Below are positions 7,457-15,446 of a stretch of 64,000 nucleotides of DNA, in pieces. Position 1 is the first letter of the stretch, and each line of letters starts with the position of its first letter. The stretch is from Streptomyces sp. ISL-96. GTDB taxonomy: Bacteria > Actinomycetota > Actinomycetes > Streptomycetales > Streptomycetaceae. The notes below the pieces were generated by a model. That model ran no database searches. It was not told the DNA's origin and saw nothing but the letters and a program-made list of their open reading frames with translations. A program made the position numbers and the translations under genes. Where the stretch lies: contig NZ_JAGGPA010000009.1 in assembly GCF_018614035.1 (NCBI RefSeq), positions 62,001-126,000 of the forward strand, given 5' to 3'.

Positions 7457-9268
7457 TCAGACCCGCTGCGGACTGACGGCGATCATCGCGGCGATACGCT
7501 CCGGCGTCACCGCCCGCGAGTACAGCCACCCCTGCCCCGTGTCGCAGCCGATCTGCCGCAGCCGCGCCGCCTGCCCCGACGTCTCCACGCACTCCGCCGT
7601 GACCGTCAGCCCCAGCCGGTGCGCGAGCTGCACCAGCGCCTCGACAATCGTTTCATCAGCGGGATTCGCATGCGCCTCGTCCTGGAAGCCGCGCACGAAC
7701 GACCCGTCCAGCTTGAGCACCGAGACGGGCAGCCGGCTCAGATACGCGAGATTCGAGTAGCCGGTCCCGAAGTCGTCGATCGCGATGTGTACGCCCATGT
7801 CGCTCAGCGCCTGCAAGGCCTGCAGCGGCCGTCCCGCCGAGCCCATCACCGCGGACTCGGTCAGCTCCAGTTGCAGCAGATGCGGCGCGAGCCCCGTCTC
7901 GGCGAGGATCTCGGCGACATCGGCGACCAGATCCGAATCCCACACCTGGCGCACGGCGACATTGACGCTGACGAAGATCGGCGGGGTGCCGGGGTGTGCG
8001 ATCTGCCACTGCCGGGCCTGCCGGCACGCGGTCCGCAGCACCCACCGGCCGAGCTGGACGATCGAGCCGTCCTCCTCGGCAATCGAGATGAACCGATTCG
8101 GCGCCAGCGTCCCGAACTGCGGGTGTTTCCAGCGGACCAGCGCCTCAACCCCCCGTACGCCGCCGCCCTCCAGGTCCACCAGCGGCTGGTACTCCAGGTT
8201 GAACTCGCCGCGCTCGACGGCCGGGCGCAGCGTGCTCGACAGTGCCTGGCGGGTCATGCGGTGGGCGTTGCGCTCGGGGTCGAAGAGCGTCCAGCGCGCC
8301 TTGCCGTCCGCCTTCGCCCAGTACAGCGTCGTGTCGGCGGCCTGCATCAGACAGGTCGCGGTGGTCCCGGCCGCCGGCCGCTCCACGACTCCGATGGACG
8401 CGGACACCGCCAGCCGCTGCCCGCCGAGGTCGAAGGGCTGCTGAAGGGCGGTCAGTACGGCCTGGGCGAGGTCGGCGAGCTGTTCCGTACCGGTGGAGTC
8501 CTCGACGAGCAGCGCGAACTCGTCGCCGCCGAGCCGCGCGACCAGATGGCCGCCGGCCCGCGCGTAGCCGTACTGGTCGGCGCACCTGGCCAGCCGCGAG
8601 GCCACGGCGGTCAGCAGCCGGTCGCCGACGCGGTGGCCGAGCGTGTCGTTGACGGCCTTGAACCCGTCGAGGTCGAGATAGCAGACGCCGATCCGGCCGG
8701 TGCCCCCGTCACGCCCGTGGCCGTATGCCGAATTCTCCAGCGCGGAGGTGAGGCGCTCGAAGAAGAGCGTGCGGTTCGGGAGCCGGGTCACCGGGTCGTG
8801 CATCTGGAGATGGCGCAGCCTGGCCTGGAGCTCACGCCGGTCGCTGGTGTCCGCGACCGACAGCAGGACGGTGCCGCTGTCCGGTACGGGCGTGAGGGTG
8901 ACCTCGGCCCACAGCGAGCGACCGTCCGGGTGTTTGATCCTGCGCGTGCAGCGGAAGCGGGCGCGCCGGCCGGCGAGGACTTCGAGGTAGGCGTGGAAGC
9001 TGCGGGCGTCGGACGCCAGGTCGAGGAGGTCCGCGGCGGACTGTTCACGCAGCTGGAGGGTTTCGGTGCCGAGGAGCTCGGCGAGGGAGGGGTTGGCGGT
9101 GACGACGAGGCCCTGGCGGTCCACGAGGGCCATGGCGAGGTGCGCGGCGTTCCAGGCCGCCCGGTAGTCGCGCAGCTCGGACGCTGAGCGACCGGCGCCA
9201 TTACTCTGTGTGACGGTCGGCCGGGTCGTGTCGGGTGCTGAACCGGGTCCTTCGGAGGTTCCGCTCAC
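7457..9268 (-). CDS. cdgA: PAS-GGDEF-EAL cyclic di-GMP turnover protein (CdgA-like)
   Basis: 603 residues from GTG 9268, which has GGGAG six bases upstream (an ATG at 9295 and longer forms are also in frame). Order of domains: PAS about 33-150, GGDEF about 155-325 with intact GGDEF at 247-251, EAL about 345-590 with EAL at 375-377, LELTES, IDDFGTGYSNL and the ADETIVEAL loop. Both catalytic sites look complete, so the protein could make and degrade c-di-GMP. No membrane segment is seen, so it is probably cytoplasmic. Distance and orientation relative to adpA match S. coelicolor CdgA (SCO2817), a PAS-GGDEF-EAL protein that affects aerial growth and pigment when overproduced; the assignment rests on architecture and synteny. 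Confidence 0.82.
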   Translation of the reverse strand: MSGTSEGPGSAPDTTRPTVTQSNGAGRSASELRDYRAAWNAAHLAMALVDRQGLVVTANPSLAELLGTETLQLREQSAADLLDLASDARSFHAYLEVLAGRRARFRCTRRIKHPDGRSLWAEVTLTPVPDSGTVLLSVADTSDRRELQARLRHLQMHDPVTRLPNRTLFFERLTSALENSAYGHGRDGGTGRIGVCYLDLDGFKAVNDTLGHRVGDRLLTAVASRLARCADQYGYARAGGHLVARLGGDEFALLVEDSTGTEQLADLAQAVLTALQQPFDLGGQRLAVSASIGVVERPAAGTTATCLMQAADTTLYWAKADGKARWTLFDPERNAHRMTRQALSSTLRPAVERGEFNLEYQPLVDLEGGGVRGVEALVRWKHPQFGTLAPNRFISIAEEDGSIVQLGRWVLRTACRQARQWQIAHPGTPPIFVSVNVAVRQVWDSDLVADVAEILAETGLAPHLLQLELTESAVMGSAGRPLQALQALSDMGVHIAIDDFGTGYSNLAYLSRLPVSVLKLDGSFVRGFQDEAHANPADETIVEALVQLAHRLGLTVTAECVETSGQAARLRQIGCDTGQGWLYSRAVTPERIAAMIAVSPQRV

Positions 9269-9649
9269 CGCTCGCTCCCGCAGGGCATTGATCATTTTGT
9301 GATCGCTTACAGAGGTCGTCGGGGTTGTCGGCGGGGTGGGGGACCACCGCCCGGGGCGGATTCCACGCAGGAAAGTGTGCCGATCATAGAGGCTGCCGGG
9401 AGGGCCGATCCAGCTACGCCGCCGTGACCCCGAGCGCGAGGCGGCTGCGGGCGATCGTTTCTGCACAAGTGCGCCTTGCGGTGTTCCTACGTGATCGATT
9501 GTGACTTTCCGTGATCCCGTCGGGGTGTCGGCCCACCGGAGGCCGCCAGAGGTGCTGGTCACCCGTGTGGGGCAGTGGAACAGGGCGTATCACACGAAAC
9601 CCGAACAATGTGGGTGGCGTGCCCCGTATTTCCGTACCCGGAGGTCGAC

Positions 9650-10924
9650 GTGGTCCGCCAGCAGACACCCGGGGGAGCCGGCCCCCGAGCCGACCCGTCC
9701 CGCCGATGCCGACGCGAGCGCCTGCGCAGTACGGCCGCCGTGTTCACCTCCCTCACGGCGCTCGCCGCCACCTCGCTCGTCGCGGGCCCCGCGGTGGCGG
9801 CACGGGGCGACGGGCCGTGCGTGCTGACGCGCACCGCGGCGCACCACTCGCTGGGCCTCGACACCTGGAACCCGGCCTACCCGCGCCCCCTGCACACCCT
9901 CAACGCGGTCATGATCTTCCTGGCCTTCCCCGACTCGGTCCCCACGACCTCCCCGGACGAGCTCGCGGCCGACTACTTCCCGGGCACCAGCGACTTCTTC
10001 CGGCGCGCCTCGTACGGCAAATTCGCACTGCGGGCGCACCCGCAGCGCGACTGGGTCGAGATGCCGCAGGACTCCACGGCGTACGGGATAGAGCGCGACT
10101 GGGACGCCGGGCGGCGCTCGGCGTACCTGCGCGACGCGGTGGCCGCGGCGGACGGCCAGGTCGACTTCACCCACTACGACATCGTCTATCTCGTCGCCGA
10201 CCCGGACGCGCCCGGCGTCGACTCGGACGCGACCAAGGTCGTCAACTTCGACAAGCCGCTGCACGCCGACGGCCGGGACATCAAGCGCATCGTCACCGTT
10301 TTCGAGCAGCACCCGCCGGACCGCAACGTGCTGGCCCACGAGACGGGCCACGTCTTCGACCTCCCCGATCTCTACCACCGGCCGGTGGACGGCAAGGGGG
10401 ACTGGGACACGTACGTCGGCGACTGGGACGTCATGGGAAGTCAGTTCGGGCTCGCCCCGGAACTCTTCGGCTGGCACAAGTGGAAGCTCGGCTGGCTGGA
10501 CCGGCGGCAGGTGGCCTGCGTGGAGGAGGCCGGCCCGACCCGGCTCACGCTGGAGCCGCTGGCGGCGGAGCACCCCCGCGGTGCGACGGGCGGTACGCGG
10601 CTCGCGGTCGTACGGACCGGGAAGGGCGGCGTCCTGGCCGTCGAGGCGCGCAGCGGGGCGGGAAACGACGAGTCGCTGTGCACGGAGGGCGTGCTGATCT
10701 ACCGGGTGCGCAACGGGGCGGCCTCGGGCGGCGGGCCGATCGAGGTGGTGGACGCACACCCGGAGACCGACGCGTGCTGGGACCGGTCGGTGTACCCGCC
10801 GCTGGCGGACGCGCCGGTGGCGGAGGGGGAGACGTTCACGGTGCCGGGGGAGGGGACCCGGGTGGAGGTGGCGGAACGTACGAGGTCGGGGGCGTGGACG
10901 GTACGGATCACACCCGGCGTCTGA
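9650..10924 (+). CDS. Secreted M6-family metalloprotease
   Basis: 424 residues. GTG 9650 is preceded by GGAGGT five bases away. The N-terminus has a long basic region then a hydrophobic stretch ending AGPAVA|ARG around residue 50, a good signal peptide. The zinc site HETGH is at 230-234 in LAHETGHVFDLPDLY, and GDWDVMGSQFG follows with the Met-turn, as in immune-inhibitor-A-type M6 peptidases. The chain is shorter than InhA and ends without extra domains. Likely an extracellular protease. A strong hairpin terminator follows. Confidence 0.85.
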   Translation: MVRQQTPGGAGPRADPSRRCRRERLRSTAAVFTSLTALAATSLVAGPAVAARGDGPCVLTRTAAHHSLGLDTWNPAYPRPLHTLNAVMIFLAFPDSVPTTSPDELAADYFPGTSDFFRRASYGKFALRAHPQRDWVEMPQDSTAYGIERDWDAGRRSAYLRDAVAAADGQVDFTHYDIVYLVADPDAPGVDSDATKVVNFDKPLHADGRDIKRIVTVFEQHPPDRNVLAHETGHVFDLPDLYHRPVDGKGDWDTYVGDWDVMGSQFGLAPELFGWHKWKLGWLDRRQVACVEEAGPTRLTLEPLAAEHPRGATGGTRLAVVRTGKGGVLAVEARSGAGNDESLCTEGVLIYRVRNGAASGGGPIEVVDAHPETDACWDRSVYPPLADAPVAEGETFTVPGEGTRVEVAERTRSGAWTVRITPGV

Positions 10925-10948
10925 CCTGGCACGCGGTCCGGGCAACGA

Positions 10949-10978
10949 AAAAGCCCCTCGCTCTCGCGAGGGGCTTTT
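10949..10978. terminator. Bidirectional hairpin terminator
   Basis: Inverted repeat AAAAGCCCCTCGC / GCGAGGGGCTTTT with a 4-base loop at 10962-10965. The A-tract on one side and T-tract on the other let it serve both the protease gene (plus strand) and the tRNA-Lys transcript (minus strand). Confidence 0.85.
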
Positions 10979-10986
10979 CCCGTCTG

Positions 10987-11060
10987 TGCGCCGCCAGGGA
11001 CTCGAACCCCGGACCCGCTGATTAAGAGTCAGCTGCTCTAACCAACTGAGCTAGCGGCGC
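10987..11060 (-). tRNA. tRNA-Lys (CTT anticodon)
   Basis: 74 nt on the minus strand. The acceptor stem GCGCCGC pairs with GCGGCGC, the D-arm TAGCTCAGTTGG and T-arm GGTTCGAGTCC are standard, and the anticodon loop CTCTTAA gives CTT. CCA is not encoded. The preceding open frame ends inside its first ten bases. Confidence 0.95.
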
Positions 11061-11704
11061 CTGCTGACGTCGTAGACATTAGCACCCTGTTCGGCGGGAG
11101 GAAAAATCGATATCCGGGCCTTGGCGGTCTGGCTGGGGCGGGCCGCCCGTACGCACGCCCAGAGCATCGCCTCGGGGCCCGGCAGCCACGGATGGCGCAC
11201 GTCGGGGGCGACCAGCCAGCGCGGTCCCGCGCCGGCGGGGGCGGCCGGTTCACTGAGCGGGGGGACGGTCACGGCGTCGCCCGAGCCGTGACACAGGACC
11301 GGCGGCGGCACGGCGCCTTTCGCGCCGCCCCCGGCGGTGTCTCCCGTACGTCCCCACTCCTCCCAGGTGAGCAGCGAGGGGAGCCGGTGGGCGGTGCCGG
11401 GGCAGGTGAAGAGCAGCATGCGGCCGCGGTGGGTGGCGACGGGGCCGGAGCCGGGCCCGTCCGCCCATAACCGGTCCAGCATGCGCCGGCCGAAGACCGC
11501 GGGGACGCTCACGACGTCGAACGTGGAACCGCAGGGCAGGACGCAGGGGTCGGTGGGGCGCGTCTCCCAGAGCGAGAGGGTGCTGCGCGGGTACGCGGCG
11601 GCGGAGGCGAGCCAGGCCGCTCCGGCGGCGGTGACGTGGGCGGGGGTGTTGGAGTGCGCGTAGGCGCTGTACTGGGGGACGTCGTTTTGCTTGCAGGCGG
11701 TCAT
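11051..11704 (-). CDS. Small prim-pol-like protein (bifunctional DNA primase/polymerase N-terminal type)
   Basis: 217 residues from ATG 11704. The segment FDVVSVPAVFGRRMLDRLW...GPVATHRGRMLLFTCPGTA resembles the short Streptomyces proteins annotated as bifunctional DNA primase/polymerase N-terminal domain. I cannot see the DxD metal pair of active enzymes, so catalytic activity is doubtful. The middle region is Pro/Gly rich. The last codons and the TAG stop (11051-11053) lie within the 5' end of tRNA-Lys, a 10-base overlap. A second protein with the same core motif is at 22974. Function unknown. Confidence 0.6.
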   Translation of the reverse strand: MTACKQNDVPQYSAYAHSNTPAHVTAAGAAWLASAAAYPRSTLSLWETRPTDPCVLPCGSTFDVVSVPAVFGRRMLDRLWADGPGSGPVATHRGRMLLFTCPGTAHRLPSLLTWEEWGRTGDTAGGGAKGAVPPPVLCHGSGDAVTVPPLSEPAAPAGAGPRWLVAPDVRHPWLPGPEAMLWACVRAARPSQTAKARISIFPPAEQGANVYDVSRRR

Positions 11705-11841
11705 GGCGCCTACATCTACCGGCAGTAGCCGTTCCGTTTCGGTTAGTTGCCGGAAAACGGGACAGGGCGGGGCGGCAGGGGGTATCTTGCGGCCAGGCAT
11801 ATGCCACAAGCCTTTGGCTGTGCGGTTACGGATGCTTGCCG

Positions 11842-12183
11842 TTACGGGTGCTTGGGGCCGCGCAGCAGGTCCCGGCCGAACTCGACCATCTTCTTGGCGT
11901 AGTCCTCGGTCCAGTCGGCGCGTTGCGCGATGTCCGCCGGGGACAGCCGGTCGAAGCGCTTGGGGTCGGCGAGCTGGGCGGCCGCGATGGCCTGGTACTC
12001 GGTGGCCCGGTCGGCCGCGGTCCGGAACGCGAGCGTCAGCTCCGTGGCACGTTCCAGCAGCTCACCGGGGTCCTCCATCGACTCCAGGTCGAAGAAGTGC
12101 TCGGGATCGGCGGCTGCCTCCGAAGGCTCGAAGAGCAGCGGCGCGGGGCGCAGTCGCCGCTCGGTGCGCTCGGGTTCCGCCAT
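11842..12183 (-). CDS. Conserved hypothetical protein, 113 aa
   Basis: 113 residues, acidic and helical, with no cysteine, signal peptide or membrane span. ATG 12183 has AGGGAAGG about eight bases upstream. Motifs such as DIAQRADWTEDYAKKMVEFGRDLLRGPKHP look like a compact helical domain but match no family I can name. It lies upstream of the prim-pol-like gene on the same strand with a 137-base gap. In the opposite direction lies the inserted element. Confidence 0.65.
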   Translation of the reverse strand: MAEPERTERRLRPAPLLFEPSEAAADPEHFFDLESMEDPGELLERATELTLAFRTAADRATEYQAIAAAQLADPKRFDRLSPADIAQRADWTEDYAKKMVEFGRDLLRGPKHP

Positions 12184-12286
12184 GGGTTTTCCTTCCCTCT
12201 CGCGGCCATGCGTGCTCGATGGCCACCGTCCATTGTCCCGGACCGTGCAAGTACGCCTCGGGCAGGCGGCGTCGCCTGCGGCGGAG

Positions 12287-12319
12287 CCCCAGTTCGGGAA
12301 GGGGCGGGGTGGGGAAAAG
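12287..12319. repeat. Intergenic repeat copy, C-rich/G-rich unit
   Basis: CCCCAGTTCGGGAAGGGGCG followed by GGGTGGGGAAAAG. The reverse complement of the same unit occurs at about 60344-60382 inside the carboxylase alpha gene, so this is a dispersed element. Confidence 0.6.
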
Positions 12320-12324
12320 ATCCG

Positions 12325-12411
12325 TCACCCCCGGTACCGCACCCGGTGTTCCGCCAGGTGCGCCAGCACCGCGTGATTCGCCTCCCACCCCTCAGATTCC
12401 AAGATCACCAT
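12325..12411 (-). pseudogene. Displaced old 3' end of the helicase gene
   Basis: Reading the minus strand, a short frame ends EGWEANHAVLAHLAEHRVRYRG and TGA. The intact helicase gene 3 kb to the right ends DGWDAMMTTWEHLSNHRVRWRP. Over 21 aligned residues from Gly-Trp about ten are identical, including GW, HL and HRVR.R near the stop. The fragment lies on the correct strand and at the downstream side of the helicase. The simplest reading is that an element inserted into the last codons of the helicase gene, supplied a new end, and pushed the original end here. Confidence 0.65.
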
Positions 12412-12589
12412 GTAGCCTCGAAGGAGACCAGTACATAGGGGGAACGACATGCCGTACAAGCCGTCACCTGGGGGGCGCCATGAGAAGCGGAAACCCGTAC
12501 AGGGGTGAAGGATGGCTCCCCTGCGGTCCATGTCGCTTTGAACTCAGGGTGTTACCCCCGTGGTGCACGGAGCGTGACCAGCGGGGGGC

Positions 12590-12710
12590 GTCTCGAAAAC
12601 CATGGTTAATGAGACGTCTCGGTGATGGCCGCCAGAGTGCTCCAGGGGTGTCCAAAACCCGTCTCGAAACATGCTCCAGGCTCTTGAGATTCTGAGACGA
12701 GTTATGAGAC
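12590..12710. promoter_or_regulatory. Cluster of GTCTC/GAGAC motifs, candidate recombinase site
   Basis: Six copies of GTCTC or its complement lie at 12590, 12611, 12616, 12661, 12694 and 12706, ending ten bases before the recombinase start. Two copies are extended (GTCTCGAAAAC and GTCTCGAAAC), and 12589-12616 forms an imperfect palindrome around CATG. Resolvases bind repeated half-sites next to their own gene, so this is a candidate res-like site. Confidence 0.45.
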
Positions 12711-12719
12711 TGTCTGGAT

Positions 12720-13307
12720 ATGACGAAGGCTTCAACGGCAACAGGTCACTTGATCGGGTATGCCAGGGTCTCCACCGATGCCCAGGAAGCGCAGCTACAG
12801 CTCGATGCGCTGGACGCTGCGGGATGCTCCCGGATCTTCATCGACAAGGCCTCGGGCAAGAGCATGGAGCGGCCGGAACTCAAGGCGGCCTTGGACTACC
12901 TCAGGGGCGGAGACTCGCTCTGCGTGTGGAAGCTGGACCGCTTCGCACGTTCCCTCATCGACCTGGTGGGGGTGGTGGACCAGCTTGCCCAACGGGGCAT
13001 TGGCTTCAAGGTGTTGACCGGTGCACTGGCCAACATCGACCCGAACACCCCGGACGGCCGCCTCATGCTCCAAGTCATCGGAGCCATGGCGGAGTTCGAG
13101 CGGGCACTCATTCGAGAGCGCACCAAGGCCGGACTGGAAGCGGCCAAGGCGCAGGGGCGAACTGGAGGGCGGCCCGCGGTCATCACTGATGACATGCTCA
13201 CGGTGGCCAAGGCCCGGAAGGCCAAGGGTGAGAGCGTAAGTGCCATCGCCAAGGCTCTCGGAGTCTCAAGGGCCACCCTGTATCGGTACCTCGATGAGAG
13301 CGGCTGA
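12720..13307 (+). CDS. Serine recombinase (resolvase/invertase family)
   Basis: 195 residues, the usual length of a small resolvase/invertase. The catalytic serine is Ser18 in YARVSTDAQ. Conserved segments follow: SGKSMERPELKAAL, VWKLDRFARSLIDL, GALANIDPNTPDGRLMLQVIGAMAEFERALIRERTKAGL. The C-terminal helix-turn-helix is SVSAIAKALGVSRATLYRYL. Such enzymes cut and rejoin DNA through a phosphoserine bond. They normally resolve or invert; integration by this size class is known mainly for IS607-type enzymes, so whether it moved the surrounding element is open. The ATG at 12720 lies directly behind the GAGAC cluster. Confidence 0.93.
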   Translation: MTKASTATGHLIGYARVSTDAQEAQLQLDALDAAGCSRIFIDKASGKSMERPELKAALDYLRGGDSLCVWKLDRFARSLIDLVGVVDQLAQRGIGFKVLTGALANIDPNTPDGRLMLQVIGAMAEFERALIRERTKAGLEAAKAQGRTGGRPAVITDDMLTVAKARKAKGESVSAIAKALGVSRATLYRYLDESG

Positions 13308-13528
13308 GATGGGCGCACAGCGACGGGCGGGCCACACCAGTGGACGGGGTACGGCTACCCCTTCACTCCGACTTGTCCGATCGGGGGACGCGTAGCCCGC
13401 TCCCATCGCGTCGCGCCGACTCGATCACGGGAGAGCGGGAGTTCTTCGGGTGCTGGTTTTGGGGGAGCAACTTCCGCAGGGACTCGGGGATCATCGGGGT
13501 AATAACGTGGAACACGGCCGACCCTTTC

Positions 13529-13714
13529 CTAGTCGGGGCAATCGGTGGCGTGTCGGTAGACGACTGTGGGCGGTCCGGACGTGCGCTGATGTTCGCAACG
13601 ACGTACCGGCTCAAGCTGTTTGATCACCTTCCGGCACGCGGAGCACCGGCTTTTGGCAGGTGCGTACGTGACGTACTCATAGGTGTCTTCGCTGGCTTTC
13701 GTAGTGCTCGCCAT
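13529..13714 (-). CDS. Small cysteine-rich (zinc-ribbon-like) protein
   Basis: 61 residues from ATG 13714, with GGGGAGG about eight bases upstream. Four cysteines and two histidines occur in SRCSACRKV, RRCEHQR and YRHATDCPD, consistent with a small metal-binding fold. It follows the XRE gene on the same strand with a 61-base gap and is likely the last member of that cassette. Function unknown. Confidence 0.65.
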   Translation of the reverse strand: MASTTKASEDTYEYVTYAPAKSRCSACRKVIKQLEPVRRCEHQRTSGPPTVVYRHATDCPD

Positions 13715-13775
13715 TGCGTGGGCCTCCCCGGCTTGTCTCTCCGGGGTCCATCGTGGGACCGGGATTGAACTGCGC

Positions 13776-14606
13776 CTAGCTGCTTTCCTGTTGAGGCAAG
13801 TACCCATCTCGGATGGAATCCACCAGGGTCCGCATCGGGTCTCCGTGCAACGCGACAGAGGAGAACCGTTCGAAGGTGTCGACGTAGGTCTGTACGTCTT
13901 TCGGGTCGCGGGTGGTGATCTCGGAGTGGAACGTTTCCACGATCACCAGCCGGTCGTCGTGCAGGCTGAAGCACGTCATGGGGAAGTCAGGCATCCGGCC
14001 CGCCAGGGGAACAACTCCCATGGCCACGTTGGGGAGTCGAGAGAACGAAACCAGTCGGTCCAGCTGTAGCGCCATGATCAGAGGCTCACTGATCAGCCAC
14101 CGGAGAACGTGCTCACAGATCAGGAAGTGGAACGACCGGTCAGGGTCGTACAGGGCTGCCTGCCGCTCCAGGCGGGCAGCGACGGTCTTGACCCGCGTCT
14201 CATCCGGCAAGGCCGGGGGCAGGCTGAAGACGGCATTGGCGTACTCGGGTGTCTGAAGTAGGCCAGGGATGAGCTGTCCCTGGAAGAGCCTGAGCGCGCT
14301 GGTGCTGGCTTCAATGGCTTGGATGGTCTTCTGGTGCTTCCACGGGCCCATGCGGCGAAGCAGGCGCCACGCTGTCGCTTCTGTGGCTTCCGTGCGAGCA
14401 GTGGCCAGGAACTGTTCCTTCGCCTCAGCCGAGATGCCGAGCGCGGTCAGGATGAGGTCGACGTCTTGGACGGTCGGCCGTACCTTGCCTGTTTCGAGCT
14501 TGGACAGCTTGCCGGCGGACATGGAGGCCCTGCGGGCGACTACGTCACCGGTGAGTCCCGATGCTTCTCGCAGTGTCCGTAGGGCTGTCCCCAGTGATTC
14601 CGTCAA
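13776..14606 (-). CDS. XRE-family regulator with DUF5753 domain
   Basis: 276 residues. The N-terminal helix-turn-helix is about residues 5-60 (LREASGLTGDVVARRASMSAGKLSKLETGK). The remainder is the DUF5753 domain, marked by FQGQLIPGLLQTPEYA around 110-125 and the long C-terminal helix region. These proteins, related to WhiJ and Scr1, typically pair with a small partner protein (DUF397 or DUF6879) in a regulator module that affects development or antibiotic output. Start overlaps the preceding DUF6879 stop as ATGA, so stoichiometric co-production is expected. Confidence 0.88.
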   Translation of the reverse strand: MTESLGTALRTLREASGLTGDVVARRASMSAGKLSKLETGKVRPTVQDVDLILTALGISAEAKEQFLATARTEATEATAWRLLRRMGPWKHQKTIQAIEASTSALRLFQGQLIPGLLQTPEYANAVFSLPPALPDETRVKTVAARLERQAALYDPDRSFHFLICEHVLRWLISEPLIMALQLDRLVSFSRLPNVAMGVVPLAGRMPDFPMTCFSLHDDRLVIVETFHSEITTRDPKDVQTYVDTFERFSSVALHGDPMRTLVDSIRDGYLPQQESS

Positions 14607-15136
14607 GGTTGCGGCGCTCCCCCTCCCGCGTGGTGCCGCTCCCAGTAGTTCGCGAACGGCACAGCAGCGGCCAGGGCCCGGTCGCGGTACTCCTGGTACT
14701 CGGGAAGCCGCTCCGGGGGCAGCAGCTCGCCACCGATGAATGCCCCGGCTTCGGTGTAGTGCATCCGGTAGACCGCTGTGTCGTCGAAGAGCCAGAAGTC
14801 ATGGTCAGGGAGCCCTGTGACCGGCTGCTCTGTCTGGTCGATGATCCCGATGGACTCACCGGCCTTGATGTTGCCCGGATATGCGGCCAGCTCATACCGC
14901 AGGTAGTCCGTGAGCGGTGATTGTAGGACGTGCACGCGTGCCACGTGCTTGCCCTTGTCGGTCATGGACCGCACCCAAGGGTTGTCAGTCCACTCAGGGC
15001 CCATGCCCTCACCCGCGAGGAACCGCGCGATCTCCTCGCGTTCCTCCTCCACGTCGTACTCGTCCAAGGTCTCCAGTCGGAACGCTGTCCGCTCGAAGGT
15101 GTCGAAAAGGGCCCCGAATTCTTCACCGCTGAGCAT
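14603..15136 (-). CDS. DUF6879-family partner protein
   Basis: 177 residues from ATG 15136 (MLSGEEFGALFDTFERTAFRLETL), which is the typical beginning of this family; a longer frame to 15256 reads out of the neighbouring gene. Conserved features are the opening FERTAFRLETLDEY, WTDNPWVRSM, GKHVARVHVLQSPLTDYLRYEL and DFWLFDD. The family accompanies XRE-DUF5753 proteins in Streptomyces; its biochemical role is not established. It sits in the middle of a three-gene overlapping unit. Confidence 0.72.
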   Translation of the reverse strand: MLSGEEFGALFDTFERTAFRLETLDEYDVEEEREEIARFLAGEGMGPEWTDNPWVRSMTDKGKHVARVHVLQSPLTDYLRYELAAYPGNIKAGESIGIIDQTEQPVTGLPDHDFWLFDDTAVYRMHYTEAGAFIGGELLPPERLPEYQEYRDRALAAAVPFANYWERHHAGGGAPQP

Positions 15137-15341
15137 TGGCGAAGTACTCCTCAAGCACTGCGGCAGGGACGTGTACTGCGGTCTCCCCTTCGGGCAAGTC
15201 CATCTGCGCCAGTTCGGCAGGGTCAGTGACCACGTAGCCCTGCACCACGTAGTCACCGTTCGCGGTCTTGGTCCACAGGGTCGGGCATGTGCCGTTCTTA
15301 CAGGACGGGTCTCCGGACAGCTTCCGCAGCGGCTCAGTCAT
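15123..15341 (-). CDS. Small protein, first gene of the XRE/DUF6879 cassette
   Basis: 72 residues from ATG 15341. It contains Cys residues in PSCKNGTCPTLW and a TDPAELAQMDLPEGETAVHVP segment often found beside DUF6879 genes. Its end overlaps the DUF6879 start by 14 bases. Probably expressed as one mRNA with the next two genes. Function unknown; it may be the effector or a stabilising partner of the cassette. Confidence 0.7.
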   Translation of the reverse strand: MTEPLRKLSGDPSCKNGTCPTLWTKTANGDYVVQGYVVTDPAELAQMDLPEGETAVHVPAAVLEEYFANAQR

Positions 15342-15446
15342 CGTGACGTCCCCTCATGTCGTCGGATGCGTTCGATGCTTCCGACCGGGTGGGAGCAAGG
15401 TCAAGGCCCTGAGCTTTCCAGAACGGGAAACCCCGGAGGGCTCAGG

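Larger units (their letters stand above)
12412..15446. mobile_element. Putative small integrated element in the helicase 3' end
   Basis: The limits are the displaced helicase end on the left and the current helicase stop on the right, about 3.0 kb. It holds a serine recombinase, a small cysteine protein and a three-gene XRE/DUF6879 cassette, and looks lower in GC than its surroundings. At both ends the minus-strand helicase frame crosses a shared TCCCACCC (12382-12389; 15508-15515), a possible crossover core. Exact ends are inferred. Confidence 0.5.

Noticed and set aside
12671..13189. Frame overlapping the recombinase gene in another phase
   Set aside because: The recombinase frame has all family motifs, so this is a shadow.
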